DNA of 64,000 nt from Apoda limacodes. Its lineage: Eukaryota; Arthropoda; Insecta; Lepidoptera; Limacodidae. Of the stretch, positions 1-12,802 are shown in pieces. Position 1 is the stretch's first letter. Every line of letters begins with the position of its first letter. Location of the stretch: assembly GCA_946406115.1 (NCBI GenBank), contig OX291542.1, forward strand, positions 37,095,321 through 37,159,320, in the 5' to 3' direction. The notes under the pieces were generated by a model. The model saw only the letters and a list, made by a program, of their open reading frames with translations. It made no database searches and was not told the DNA's origin. The position numbers were made by a program, and so were the translations under genes.

Positions 1-2455
1 TACTTTAGTCCTCGGCTTATGATAGTGCCATGATACCTAGATATGTGCCTTGCATCATAATTTCCTCTTATTTATTTTTTTTATCAACAATAGCGTATTA
101 TATTATTTTTATGTGCGGTGCTGATAACATATAGTTCTTTGAACAATAAAGAGATCGGTAGCGTTAGCCCACAAGCCTTCTTTAACATGATAAAACCACT
201 TTACAACCATTTAATTTACATAAGAATCCACAATCGTACCAGAAACTCGATTCTGTTATTTGAAATTTGGTGGTTATTAATAATAACTCTGACTCGTCAA
301 TTACTCTTTCTACCATGAATGACTTATACAATGTTTTCAATTAGACCAAGAGCATGTTACCCTATTGATCTATTTATTCCACTGCTGATAATCAATCTAA
401 TTATCGCAATCCTATATAACTTGCACTTTCATTCATAATATGTCTACGTCTCCAATGTAAGTACCAGTTTAGTTATCTAAAGCGACTTCAATACCAACTT
501 TAAATGATTTTATTTTATCCCAACGAAACTACTGTTATTAATACCGTTACCTAACTAAATAAGTCAAACAGAATGTTCCTTAATACCTAAGTATGACCAT
601 TGTTTATAATCACATCAACCATTACACATGCCATAGGAGGCGTAGTTGAATCCACCATCAACCAGCTTCACCACTTAGTTATATCGTGACTAGGTATTTG
701 CTGCTAACACCTATGTCTCAACCAGTACCAAACTCTGCGAACTTAGTCACATAGTTAACATTTATCACGTTATTCCTTACATATCACCACTAGCGGTTTA
801 CAATACACAGCCTTAGCTATGTTTTTCTTGCATCGACCATCTGTTACTCAATAAACTTTCGCTGATATTTCTAATCTTTTATAATTTTAATGTAAACAAA
901 ATAACTATTATCTACATTATGTCTAAGTGATTATTACATACATACATACAAACTGAAGAATATAGGAAGTTCATCACCATTATTGATCAAATCAGCATAT
1001 GTTGAAATTTATGATATAAGCGTACCGATTTTACAAGTACCTTATATTCCCCTCCCAGACCCTAATTCGGTCTTGATCACCTAAACTACGTCTATATATT
1101 AAACTTAAATTCATTACAGGCAAGTAAGTATACCCTTCGGAGTTCAGTAGTTTTCTTTATACAGACAAACGTACATGTCGTTTGCTGTAGCACAAACAAG
1201 ACATTGCATGTAATACATACATGTATACATACATGATGGTAATCATTTCCGTTTAACATCAATCATATTGTCCATACCCCTTCATCATTTTGCTCAACAC
1301 TGTTAATATGATCCTAATGCATGTTTCTTATCAACACAATAAGTCACTACTGTACCAGCTTTATAAGTCATCATTCTTGATCAACCCTTATTACGTTAAT
1401 TATTTTACTTTATCGTATATAGTACATTAGGATAAAACCATGGCATCCTTATATTGGTGCGTATTTATTTTTATCACGTGAAATCTCTTATTACCGGGAA
1501 TCGAACCCTGAGTTTTATGTGTCATTCATCTGAGTATGTACTTTTATATTTATCTATAAATAACTACAAACATTTTATCTATTGAGATATAATGAACAAC
1601 GGTTTTAACATCCTAGCAATCGAATCTAGGCAAGTGAAATACCTAATCCCACGAACAGTATTTCCTTTCTATTCGTCTAAGTTTCACGTAACTGTAAAGC
1701 TTAACTACTATGTATTTTATTATGAAATAAATCAACAGACTTGTCGTTATAATTATCACACGTATGATATTATTTATGCTCACGATATAAAGTGAATTAT
1801 AGAATACTATTCATCTTTCAAGGATTGAGTCAACACTCCAGTCTTTTATTCATATAGGTATCCCTCTATACCTGTCTATTGTGCTTTGGCTGTGATTTGT
1901 TCAGTCGAACCTTGAACCACAAAGTTAAATTGATACCTTAATCGTACTGAGACAATATAAACCTCTCTTAAAATGTCCTAGTTTAAAAATCTGAATAAAA
2001 TCTTGGTAGTCAGAATTATAATTTTCATTATCATTATTTTCCAACCAAGTCCACAACACAGTACAATCAAGATTCTATATCTATTACTCCTTTCATTTAA
2101 TTTATAAATATATCATGACTACTTTTATAACTCTTACGCTCACGACACTCAATATATATCACTAACAACCTACTATATTTTATTTTGTTAGGCATAGTGT
2201 GCAAGACAGACAACTTCACTAAATGCATTTCTCTCTATCAACTTTGTCATTTGTAAATCAAATAGCTTAGCTTCAGACCTGGCCCTGCTTACGATGTTTT
2301 GCCTTTGTATAATCCTTAAAATTACTTATAAATCCTAAGCTTAAACCCCATCTTATTACTCCGTTCAACACTTTCGTATAAATTAGTTTAGCATTCATAC
2401 AAATAATCGTAGACAAACAGACGGATAGACAATCTAGCTTATCGGTTAATTAATT
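1..2455. other. AT-rich stretch without recognisable gene
   Basis: No coding region or known transposon is supported here. Open frames are short and low in complexity. Short TACA-type microsatellites lie near 940-950 and 1205-1235. A box-B-like motif (GGTTCGATTCCC on the minus strand) lies at 1496-1509, but no tRNA cloverleaf can be built around it, so it is probably a decayed tRNA-derived SINE or chance. Confidence 0.6.
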
Positions 2456-2596
2456 GACAGACGGACAGATAGACAGACGGACAGACAGACAGATCGACAG
2501 ATAGATAGACAGACAGACAGACAGATCGACAGATAGATAGACAGACAGACAGACAGATCGACAGATAGATAGACAGACAGACAGACAAACAAACAG
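2456..2596. repeat. GACA/GATA microsatellite with 32-bp higher-order period
   Basis: The run is made almost only of GACA and GATA tetramers. A larger unit beginning AGATCGACAGATAGATAG recurs at 2491, 2523 and 2555, a period of exactly 32 bp. On the minus strand it translates as a Ser/Val/Cys/Leu-rich low-complexity frame, which is a by-product of the repeat and not a gene. Confidence 0.93.
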
Positions 2597-3610
2597 TAAA
2601 TCTTATGCACAGGGTTTACTTTAGAATTTTTAACTATCTTACATGATATTACCTTATATTGATACCTATCTAGCAGTAATTCTATATGCAAGTATTATCT
2701 AATTTATCGTTAGCATTTCACAGTCGACATTACACAGGTATCTGTGCTTATCCTACTTTGCCTCAAATGAACTTAAAGCATTCCAATCGCAACATGTGTT
2801 TTACTCTACTTCTTATGTACTAGGTACCTAATGCAATAATCATATGAATTTTCTACAAAGTAAAACCACTTAGCTTTATTCCATAGTCAATACATTTTAT
2901 CACCTATGTCGGATGACTTAACAGGTAACAACTTTACTGTGTAGTTATGAATAAGTTGCTTCTATTTCATACTACAAAAGTGGCAAACAAGCATATGGCC
3001 TGCCTGATAATTAGTTTTCACAATAGCCTATAAGGTTACAATATCCTATGTAGGACGTTTTCACTGCTTACTACAGACGTTTTCATAGTGCAATGCGCTA
3101 GTTCAACACTTTAACCTAATATTTTTACCTATGTCATTTCTATTTTACAGAATAGTTATTTTTACAAAAACAGAAAACCTTTCAATTAATGACTATAATT
3201 TACTTTTTATAGTCAGAGTTTTCTCTCATTTAGTTGTTTGATTTTTATTTGAGAGCACTCTTTATGTTTATGACAGCACATACATTAAGATGTACATAAA
3301 TACATATATACCTACATATTTTTCTTTACAAAATTATTTTTCCACAAAAATATTAAGTTTTTTTTTGTTCATATCTCTGATGCTGACAAATATAGAATTA
3401 GTGTGTTTTAGTTTCTAAAATATCTCATTTGATCGTCTAATTTTATCTTAAATCTAGAACCACTAGTTAACCTATGTACTACCTCTGGCTTAATCTCCTA
3501 CTCAATTACTTTTAATTAATTAAGTAATGAAATGAATTCTACGTTGTGTTATGTAGTAACTTTAGTTTTTTTTTATTTCTTTGATTCAAAATTATTATTT
3601 TGAATTTTAG
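2597..3610. other. AT-rich stretch without gene
   Basis: I see no gene or recognised repeat. One short hairpin is visible at 3190-3215, with arms TGACTATAA and TTATAGTCA (9 bp) around an 8-base loop. Confidence 0.55.
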
Positions 3611-3639
3611 ACAAAGATACTGGTCCATCGGCAACAAAT
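3611..3639 (+). other. Possible 29-bp micro-exon between consensus splice sites
   Basis: A T-rich tract ending in TTTTAG (AG at 3609-3610) precedes a 29-bp segment that ends at GTGAGT (3640-3645), a near-ideal 5' splice site. One frame reads KDTGPSATN. This is only a splice-site pattern. No downstream exon can be proved, and AT-rich DNA produces such patterns by chance. Confidence 0.2.
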
Positions 3640-3754
3640 GTGAGTACCCCCCTCTCCACTCTCTTACATCCCCAGCCTATCGCTTAGTAAAAGACTTGTG
3701 ATATGACGTGATCATTTATTTAATTCTATTAAATAATTAAAAACATTACCAAAC

Positions 3755-4291
3755 ATGGCATTGTACACGCTGTCGTTCTCGTGCGCGTTCGACAATATTA
3801 GATACCTCGTTCCGTTGTTGTGTTGCGTATTGTCCGCCTTAGTCACTCCTTTCGCTTGTCCATGCGTTAAAGACTGGTTTACAGTCGTGCGTAGACTCTC
3901 TCTATCTCTTTCTCTCCCTCTCGTTTCAGCTCAGCTATGTTGTGTATATCCCTTGAAAACTCGTACTACCGGAAATTATCCACTCTTTTATCTCGTTTTA
4001 TTCACCTGGAATTGGTACAAATACAAGTGTATATATTTTGAACACAAAAGACGTTGTCTGCTGCAAAAGAAAAATCTCCCTTTTGGGAAAATAGATAGTC
4101 CTTTCCTTGTCTCCAAAGTCGTAATTTCTGTTCCACGAAGTTTAGGCTTCAGAGATCAGAAAGTAAGACTTGCCCAATGGATGACCGGAGATGGTAAAAG
4201 GTCAATCACCCTCAATCCAGAAAGGCCTTTCCGAAAAGCGCTTTCCTTTTTTACACAAGGACTATCTAGACCAAACTACGTTACAGTCTGA
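3755..4291 (+). other. 178-codon open frame with a strong splice-acceptor-like site inside
   Basis: This is among the longest open frames in the window outside transposons and tandem repeats. The translation is Cys/Leu/Ser-rich at the start and matches no family I recognise. At 3897-3929 the frame contains an almost uninterrupted pyrimidine tract ending in CAG, which looks like a 3' splice site, so the real unit (if any) may be an exon starting at 3930 rather than the full frame. The local base composition is richer in GC than the flanks. It may be a host exon, part of an unrecognised element, or noise. Confidence 0.2.
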
Positions 4292-4716
4292 AAATACGAC
4301 ACTCAGAAACAAACAAAAGTTCTCACAAAATTACAATAAGTGTCGAGTTATTTATTTACGTTAATCAAATTACGGGTTAGGATGGGCTCTCCGAGCCTGG
4401 AGTAAAAAATGTGTTGCTGAAATAAACCGGGTTAATACACACAATATTTCCAAAGAGTGATCTTCTGAGTAATATCTACTTTTATAACACAAATAAGTTC
4501 AAGTTTTAATGAATTTAAATATATCTTTACTCAAGATTCGAAATCTACGTTATTATTGGAAACTCGATTAGAAACAATTAAGGATTGAGTACATTTCGAA
4601 CTAGTTTGCTAGAATATTAACAGTTTTACTGAAAATTGATTATACAGTTATACTTAGCTTTGAACAAAGGTCTCCGTACGTTAACACGTAACACTCTCAC
4701 AGTTCACTTGTTAGCC

Positions 4717-4830
4717 ACGTGTTAGCCTTCCTTTAGTTAAAAAATGACTCCTACGTGTTAGCCTTACTTAAGTTAGAAAATGACTGCCCCTTGTGTTAGC
4801 CTTACTCCGGTTCAAAAACGACTGCCACGA
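4717..4830 (+). repeat. Three-copy 36-38-bp minisatellite
   Basis: The motif GTGTTAGCCTT followed by an A-rich segment and ATGACTGCC-like sequence repeats three times. Unit starts lie near 4717, 4753 and 4791. Copies are diverged in the middle. Confidence 0.8.
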
Positions 4831-5599
4831 TTCCCGCCTTCCTTCTGCAATGCGCTGGCGCACCTTTGTGTCGAAGCAAAGCTGTAACTTTCAATTATAC
4901 GTTAGTGTTATTCAGCCTTATCGCCTTTGCAATAAGCCCGTAAATCTCTTATTCTTATAACTATGCGAAAACCATCCCTTACGCGAATTATCTGTCTCGT
5001 ACGCACTTGTACGTCTTTCTCGCTCTTGAATTTTTGGCGCGTTGATGCATCTCAAAACCGACCATCTGTTACTTAATCATTTCTAAGAAAGTTCGCTCGT
5101 CCCAAAAGGTTCAAACGCAACAAAAAATATTGTACCTGACCTAAGCATTCCAGGCAAATGTACAAGTTTTAAATATTTTGAAACCTCGAAGTTATAACTA
5201 ATTTGTTACATAATTGAAATTTATTTAGGTACACCCGTGTGGACCTGACACCAGACCTTGTTCTCGAGACCTTAAACAGAGTGGTCTCGATTTTATACAC
5301 AAGTTTTCGTCGTTTACTTCGATAACATGGAACATGCGATGTTTGCGAGGCCCGTGTAGTAAGTGTCGCTATGACTAGGCTACATGCCAATGCCTAGGCT
5401 ACATGCCAATGCCTTTCCCTGACTCTCAATGGCTAGTGCCCATTAATACGTGAGAAACACTAAAAGGCCACCAGTCGAGTGACCGCAGTAAAATACATAT
5501 ATTTTAGAAGCTTGTGTGTTGATCTCACGCCCCATCATCTTGGAGGCCTTGGAACGTTATACATCGTTTCTAGAATCTACATGTGAGTTTTAGATAGCC
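4831..5599. other. No gene recognised
   Basis: Mixed-composition DNA with a short duplicated TAGGCTACATGCCAATGCC motif near 5380-5413. No coding similarity is visible on either strand. Confidence 0.5.
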
Positions 5600-5672
5600 T
5601 TTCTGCTGAAAGAGGCCGTTTTCAGCAGAAACGATGTCATCAACTCATAAGTACTGTATCTATATACAGTAC
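5600..5672. repeat. Pair of tight perfect hairpins
   Basis: TTTCTGCTGAAA (5600-5611) and TTTCAGCAGAAA (5620-5631) form a perfect 12-bp stem with an 8-base loop. Twenty bases later GTACTGTAT (5651-5659) and ATACAGTAC (5664-5672) form a 9-bp stem with a 4-base loop. A related 7-bp pair, CTGTACT and AGTACAG, lies near 5942-5968. Function unknown. Confidence 0.8.
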
Positions 5673-5737
5673 GATATACGTTCTTAAAATAGCTCATAAC
5701 TAGTTCTAAATAATTGCAATGTAACGTTTTTTGAATG

Positions 5738-6142
5738 TGTTATGTACAAAGAGGAAATAATGAATATATTTCGGTGTCGCTTGTTGGGTAGTCACTGCGC
5801 CTTAATGTGCTGTCAGAATGTCTGCTTTAGGGGATTATGTTTTACTTTTTAAAAGAGTTTTGAAGTTTGAGTAACTATTTTGTAATCCATGAAAGTAATA
5901 TTAAATACTAAAGATGTTTTTTTATTATAGTGTGTTAAAAACTGTACTACATGTCACATACAGTACAGCCTAATCTGTTATCTATGATGTTACTCTATGG
6001 CAACACGGTGTAGCGACATCCGTTTTCCGTTCTTGCTAATGTCGCGTCTCACTTGCTGTAACAATATTAAACCTGAACAATAAACCTTTGATACTGGAAG
6101 CCAATTGTATTATCGTTATTTCTTGAACCCTTTGATATAACA
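5738..6142 (+). repeat. Possible LTR (TGTTAT...ATAACA)
   Basis: The 405-bp segment starts TGTTAT and ends ATAACA, a 6-bp inverted terminus of LTR type. It contains AATAAA-like motifs at about 6078-6085. No direct target duplication flanks it, so if real it would be one LTR of a decayed element. No matching second LTR is seen nearby. It could also be chance. Confidence 0.25.
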
Positions 6143-6559
6143 CTACAGTTGTCGAAGGAATTTTTGAAATGATAGGAAACGGTTTGACTACCTACTAATT
6201 ATTAATTATGCTTCAGAATAATAAAATAAATTTAAGGTTGTGTGACGTTCACCGGAGCGTTGTTGATGTCATTGCGACTAAATACAGAGTCACAAGTGTG
6301 AACGCGGACCTCGATCCCCTGTGGGCGTGGCTTACTCCGTCCGGTCAGGACTTGAAACTAATTCAGATGAACTAACTATACGGTGGAGCTCATATTAGCT
6401 TTCGATTACAGCTCTGTTAGTTAACATTCAGTCGTTAACTTATTTAAATTAAGTTGCTGGCTTTACTTTGCATCTGTGTTGGCATTTTTTTAAATTTCGT
6501 CTCAAAAAACCGCAAACGGTCTTGGCCTTATAGTTTTGTTATGTTTCCTGATCCTAAGT

Positions 6560-7335
6560 CACAGCCTTGTAACTGGCTGAGTTATCCATCATATTATCCA
6601 TCCATCCATTAAAAAATACAATCAAGTTTCTTATGTGAACCGACTAACTAATTTGACCACCACTGCCCAATGCCACTTTGCTAATTCTGCTTGCTATGTC
6701 GGTAACTTTAGTTCTCTTCCAGACGTCCTTATTTCGGATTCGATTCCTCAGAAACACACTGCTCCATGGCTAGCTAAATCGCACGCTATGCGACTTTGAA
6801 CTTGCGGACCTGCCTGCTCTAAGTGTCCACGTGTCGGCAGTCAAGACAGATAGAACGCACTAGTCAAACACCTTCGTTTTCAGAGTCTGCGATATCGGTG
6901 ACATTAAGACTTGACAAAGCTTATCAAATATTACCCATCTTAGCCTTTTCAAAGTTGGTCTGGCCCAGTTGAACTTCTCCAAAGTACCAAGTGTCGAACC
7001 GATAACCGATGGGGAAGAAAGGTTCTCCAGTGGTGACCACGGATCGGAAAGCACAGCGTGGGACAACCTACCAGGTTGACAGATGACCTGGTTAGAGCCG
7101 CAGAAAGCCAATAGGCGCGGGTGGCTCCGGACCGAACTTGCGCAGACGAAGTTGTTAATAATAACGATGTCATCGGCAAACCTAAGCCGTGCGATGTATT
7201 CAGCGTTCACGCTGTTCAAGGTTTTACTAACATCTTCTAGCGCGTTGGTGAAAACTTTCGGGGATATGACGTCCCCATGTCTTATTTTAGGGCGGGTGAA
7301 ACCGCGGGCAAAAGCTAGTGTTTTATGTAAGACAT
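6560..7335 (-). pseudogene. RTE-type LINE reverse transcriptase remnant
   Basis: Read on the minus strand from about 7330 downward, the sequence gives RT motifs: a GDVISPKVFTNALEDV-like stretch, then YIARLRFADDIVII, where FADD is the catalytic box of RTE-clade enzymes. In other frames further down come RLRWVIFDKLCQV, LKTKVFDQCVLSVL and RIRNKDVWKRTKVTDIA, all in the order known for the RTE C-terminal domain. Frame changes and stops separate these blocks, so the copy is dead. The 5' part (endonuclease) is absent. The family is a non-LTR retrotransposon that copies RNA into DNA at a nicked target. Confidence 0.88.
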
Positions 7336-7539
7336 GACATTTATTTGTAGACTTTTTTTTTACGTATAAGTATTATCCAAAATACACTAGTTGCTTAAAT
7401 CGATTTGTCTAGATAAGCTGTACTGAGTGTACTACTTAACTTAACTACTTACTTACTTACTACATGTCTTTCAAACCAATTTTCCGTAAAAGTTTGCTGG
7501 TAATGTACATCATATATTTTTTTTGGTTTTAGCATTCTC

Positions 7540-7905
7540 TTATTTTAGAATTAACAGGGGGGGGGGACACATTTTACCAATTTGGAAGGGTCTCTCGCGC
7601 ACACTATTCAGTTTAGAAAAATATGATATTAGAAACCTCAATATCATTTTTGAAGACCTATCCATAGATAACCCACACGTATGAGTTTGATGAAAAAAAA
7701 TTTTTGAGTTCCAGTTATAAGTATGGGGAACCCCAAAATTTATTGTTTTTTTCTATTTTTGTGTGAAAATCTTAATGCGGTTCACAGAATAAATCTACTT
7801 ACCAAGTTTCAACAGTATAGCTGTGACATACGGATGGATTCAGACAGACATAACGAATCCATAAGGGTTCCGTTCTTTGCCATTTGGCTACGGAACCCTA
7901 AAAAT
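7540..7905 (+). repeat. Interspersed repeat ending in CTACGGAACCCTAAAAA tail
   Basis: It begins near a G-run and includes the AAGTTTCAACAGTATAGC block and a stem-forming end in which TTCCGTTCTTTGCC is followed by CTACGGAACCCTAAAAA. Related ends occur at 16,855-16,900 and, reversed, at 44,935-44,955. This class of dispersed repeat is common in Lepidoptera. No coding capacity is seen. Confidence 0.65.
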
Positions 7906-8149
7906 GAGGACGCTTCATACGGTATAAAACCTATGCAATTTGGAAACAATACATAGGTAACAAAAAAAGTAAAGGTGGCTTATATAAAAACCTAAAAAAA
8001 GGTTGTATAAGAAACCGAGTAGGTAACAGTAATTTATTTACATTATAAGCGTTTCCATTACAAAATTATTGGTCGATTTACTGTAGACAATTGTAGGATT
8101 ATTTTTTGTTTGTTATTTATAAATATTTTTTTTTATTTTTAACCCCTGT

Positions 8150-9200
8150 TGAATAAAAGTTTCTAACGAAAAGCAGGTAACGAAATACTTATTGCAGCGT
8201 TTTTCAAAATTTAGCCCCTGAGGGGAAGAAAGAGGGTGGCAAATTACAATGATTTTAGTTTTAATGTCAAAATTGCTTATAACTTTGTATACATGATCGT
8301 CAACTCTATAAATAAAATAAGTGTTTCAGAGTGTTTTGCAAAGCTCAGGCCTTAACGGGAAGAGACAGTGGCAAAGTCTATATTAGAGGTAACATTTTTG
8401 ATGTCAAATTTACCTATAAGTAGGTGTACATATTTTTCAACACAATTAATGACGCAAATATTTCAATATTTTCCAAAATTCAGGCTGTGAGGCCGAGAAA
8501 GGGGTTGGCAAAAGTTTGTATGGGAAGTCATATTTTTAATGTCAAACTGATATATTTCTAAGGAATGTCCCGACTGACTCAACATCGCCCAGCGAGAACC
8601 ATTAGGTATACACATTTTTAATTTAGACTAAGGTTATATATTGGTGGGTCGTTAAGGAAGGATTGTTTGAAATTCAACCCTGAAAGAGGTGAAATAGTGG
8701 TTGACAGTTGTTATGAAAATTCGTCATTTTCAAAACTAAGAATGACAACTTATACTGTTATGAGAAAAAATCTGCGAGGTTGTAAAATAAGAAATAAAAC
8801 TTTGCTCTTTGGGAATTCTACTAGTTTTGCAAACAAAACAATGAAAATTGGTAATCGTAATTGAAGTTGTTTTTTTTAACTATCACCTAGGAGGTGATAC
8901 AGAATATCCATAATGTTTTATTTATATCCATGCAAAAAGGAATTCTGTTTTGGTTGAAAATTTAAAATGACGGGTTTCACGATTTTAGTAATTACCTAAC
9001 CCCTACATATCTACATATACATAAAAAAGCAATGTCCCAAAGGACTTATCATCGCCCGGCCCAAACCGGTGAGGACCGAATTTTAAAAAAAGGGGTTACA
9101 AAGCATGAATTTAAATATTTTTATGGATCTATTTACTTAAACCTTAATATTTTTACCAAAATTTTAAATCTTAAAGACAGAATGGGAACATCAAGTTTGT
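8150..9200 (+). repeat. Interspersed repeat with diverged ~130-bp internal repeats
   Basis: Three to four diverged blocks share the order: AAAATTCAG-like, CCTGAGGGGAAGAAAG-like, GTGGCAAA, a TGTATGGGAAGTCATATTTTTAATGTCAAA-like stretch, then an ACTTATAAG-like end. Blocks begin near 8203, 8335 and 8472, with a weaker one near 8668. The copy near 8567 continues into GTCCCGACTGACTC and CATCGCCC, and a related GTCCCAAAGGACT segment lies at 9033. Such blocks are widespread in lepidopteran DNA. Non-coding. Confidence 0.6.
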
Positions 9201-12200
9201 GTGGTTTTGAGAAATATAATATAATATAATATTATACTTTGATTTTGAATTAGCCTACAGTTTGATTAGGTTTGTGATAGTGTGTTCTGGTGGTATCTGT
9301 ATATAAAGTGATATGTAATTTAAATTATAACAAATTATTTTGGCTATATCACAACTAATAACCCTAAAATTTTAAGTTTTTCTTTTTTATATTTAAAACT
9401 TACTCGGACTGACGTGCGCGCTAATATAGATCCAAACAACTTAGGAAATAATATTGTTCATGTTAATTAAACCTATCTTTTTGTTTCTGTTTAAACCTAT
9501 CTTTTTGTTTCTGATGATTAATAAATAATTACAAAAGGAAAACCAATCGGAATTCATGGGATGCATCGAGCATAAAGAAATCACTTAGTTTCAATAATAA
9601 TAGAAAATCATCTTAAAAAGGAAAACTAAAAAAGAAGATCGAAATAAAGATAATAAAGAAGCAAAAATTACAGTTTATCTAATGACGATGACGCTGAAAT
9701 ACTTATTTGTTCTTAGAATCAAGTGGAGGTTTGGTCCAATGTCAATTTTTCGTTTATGAACACATTGCGCTTGTGGAGGATTCGAGGATAAAGATGATGA
9801 GACAATATTTTTATGTAAAAATTATTTTTCCTGGTCAAGTCCGTTTTGCCTTCATGTGTGGTCCGTTATGCCTCACTTATTTACAAAAAACGGACTATTT
9901 AAAGTGATTACATATCATCTAATATTTTTATTGTCTGTGATTTTATCAAAGTCTGATTCGTAAGCTTTACGTTGATTAGGTTTTCCCTTAAAAGAACTTT
10001 AATAAATAAAATAGTCTTCATAATATTTGTTTTTTCTAAGTGGTCCGTTTTGCCTTCCTTTTCCTAAAGGACTGCAAGGCTTATAAATAATGTTATAAAG
10101 AAGGGATAAAGTATGAGTATTCCGTCGTAAATAGATCAGGAGCCATTAGAGTTCAGTTCTTAAATTAGAGATATGGTCATATTTACGTAAATTGTACCTA
10201 TATGTAACGAATCTTAAAGGTTTTGAAGACGCTCAAGTCTGCTTATAAGCTCCCAATAAGGAGCTCAGGAGGTTCAAGTGATTGGTAGTCTAAAAGCGGA
10301 AGAATTAAGAGTTTGAGTTAGGATGTTTTTAGTATCAAAAGGGATAAAGTTCTGCAAGCTTAAAGAGGATAGAGTAAAATGGACTCTTTTAGATAAATCA
10401 GGTACAAGTGCATTTCAAGTTAGGTTAGAGTCCATAGTGAAGTCAAGATTTTTTACTGTGTCGACTATTCAGATAACTTTGTCGATATATATTACCGGAA
10501 GGATCGGCATGGTGACCAAAACATTTATATATCTACTGCCAATAATCATACATTTAAATTGTAATAGTTGTACCAGCAGACTAATTTATGTAGCCTAAGT
10601 ATAGATTTTTTGCAAGTCTTTATTTAGATGATTCACAGCATTATAAATTTCAGTGACGTAAATGGAGATAAAAGAGGAGGAGAAAGAGTGTTCTGAACTT
10701 GAGATATACGACAGTAAATAAGTTAAACCAATTTGAGAATAATTGAACGTGTCGTATAACGTATACGTTATTGCAAGCTTTTTATAGGAAGTCCTCTTTT
10801 GTGTTTGTCTAGTATTGTTTATTGCACGTCAGCTCTTAAAGCTATGTCCCTCTTGCTGTTGGGTTTTCAGCTGTTTCGATTAAATGCTTTTTATTCAATT
10901 AAGCTCAGCGATTGCCGACTTCTGAGCTTTTATACTACTGATCTCAGCATCAACGAAATGCAATCCGTGCAGACTGTCACTGTCACTCCCGACAGTGCCA
11001 CGAACGCTTCATCGCACGTGAATTGCGAAGAACCAATGTCTGTGTAGGTGTAAATTAATACCGTATTAGTGCAATTTATTACAAGGACAATTACAATTAA
11101 GCAAATCAGAATACCTGAATGGTATTCAACAAGCCCCGTTTTCTTAAACAATGTATTTTTTATAACAAGAAACTTATTAATATAAGAAGTAATTTATATT
11201 AATTAACATGGAGAAATAACCGCAAATATTTTTGTTTTAGCGAATTTTGAAATAAAAATTAGATTAAAGCGTAGTTTGCAGTAAACATTGTTAATTTTAG
11301 CGGGATTTGCAACTGACAGTTTTTTCTTGTATGTGAATGCCAACACTCGTAAGCTATCAATAATACATCCACTAAGGAAATAGTTACGTTAATTTTTGAA
11401 GGAAGAGGATTCTTAATAATAACTAGTTGTAGAATGTTAATTATTTATTGTGTATGTATTAAATTCAATGCAAAATAAAAGTTTAAGACATGAAATTAAA
11501 CCTCATTAAAACCATGTTTACAAAAATGTGCTTCAATCTCTTGAATACAGATTCTCTTCCTAGCACGCTTAGGATCACATTTCATAACAAATTAAGTAAA
11601 ATTTTAGTAATCTTTTACTATGTATTTTGAAATGCACTGGGATTCTTTTAGCGGCGTTTGCAGCAAACTGCTGCTTTTGTGATCTAATTTAACAGGTTTA
11701 TAGGGGGTTTGTTGAGTATTCTCAACGGAATTATATAGAAGCGACGGAATAGCTTCATATTCATAGGAATAATATTTTCGTTCCAAAACTGTTTCAACGG
11801 GTTTTCAAACTACACTCCTCAGGTTAGTATTTAGAATTTTGCTAATATATTTGCAGTAACAAAATAAAGGAACTTTAACTTGAAATATTTCGTAAACTTG
11901 TCATTTAAGAAAAGAGGTAGGTTCAGGATTTACTATTAGTAACTAAAATTTTCGAACTTTACCATCAACTACAACGAAGGTACACAGGGCTAGATCTGCC
12001 GTTAGTTGCTTCGATATATGATGATGATGATGATGAAGAGAGAGTAAGATGTTGCGGCACATACGACCGCCGCTAATGTTGTTTGCTCGCTATGGACTTT
12101 GCCGATAGCACTGCCGGCTGTGCCCCCCGATAACAGCTACACCTACATGCTACTAGTTTTTGTCTATATCTAAAGGAAATACGCGCTTTGTTATAACACT

Positions 12201-12802
12201 TCTTTTATTTTCGTATAGACATTATTTTTCACTAATCTAATTGAATATATATAGGTTTAACTCCCTGACCAACATCAGCCGTTATTAATTTTATAAAAGT
12301 ATAAATTTGGAGAAAATAGTTAAATATTTAAAGCTGCTTTTAAATTACTTAACTTGCGAATATAAAAAATATTATTTTCCCGTTATATCGTTACACCGAT
12401 CCAACCCAACACATTTTGTGAGTAGCGACATATCATTACCTCCCGTCGCAGTCGTCAACACACTCAACACTACGCACCACGCAGGGCATATCCCTAAAAT
12501 AATTGACATGGAAACGACATTTCGTTAATGCGATAAATCAACTACGAAATCGGTTTTATTCCCAACAAAAATTGTGTTTCTGATAGTAACGAGTAAGTAT
12601 AACCAACTTACAAACTGTAGGTAGACGCTGAATACAAATACATATATGATCTTGGACAACAAATAGTTATACATGAATATGTTTATTACACTTTTATTAT
12701 TACTTATGAAACTACTTATGAATCCCAATTCTGTTACTAAAAATATATAAAATTATCGAAGAATATATATTGTGTTGCATTGTAATGTTTTTAATATTAT
12801 AT
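9201..12802. other. Long gene-free AT-rich region
   Basis: No transposon protein or host gene is recognised. A direct duplication of TTTAAACCTATCTTTTTGTTTCTG lies at about 9465-9515, a (GAT)n microsatellite at about 12,017-12,036, and a repeated GTCCGTT(T/A)TGCCT motif near 9840-9875 and 10,042. Short open frames of 60-90 codons occur at the rate expected for this length and composition. Confidence 0.5.

Noticed and set aside
1496..1509. tRNA gene suggested by a box-B motif
   Set aside because: No acceptor, anticodon or D arm can be paired around it; the T-arm stem has a mismatch.
2446..2691. Minus-strand 81-codon frame rich in Ser/Val/Cys/Leu
   Set aside because: Explained by the GACA/GATA microsatellite; no gene signal beyond the repeat.
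5738..6142. Solo LTR with target duplication
   Set aside because: TG...CA ends exist, but the bases directly outside (GAATG and CTACA) do not match; kept only as a weak LTR candidate.
7083..7337. Plus-strand 84-codon frame
   Set aside because: It is antisense to the RTE reverse transcriptase, which has recognisable motifs on the minus strand.
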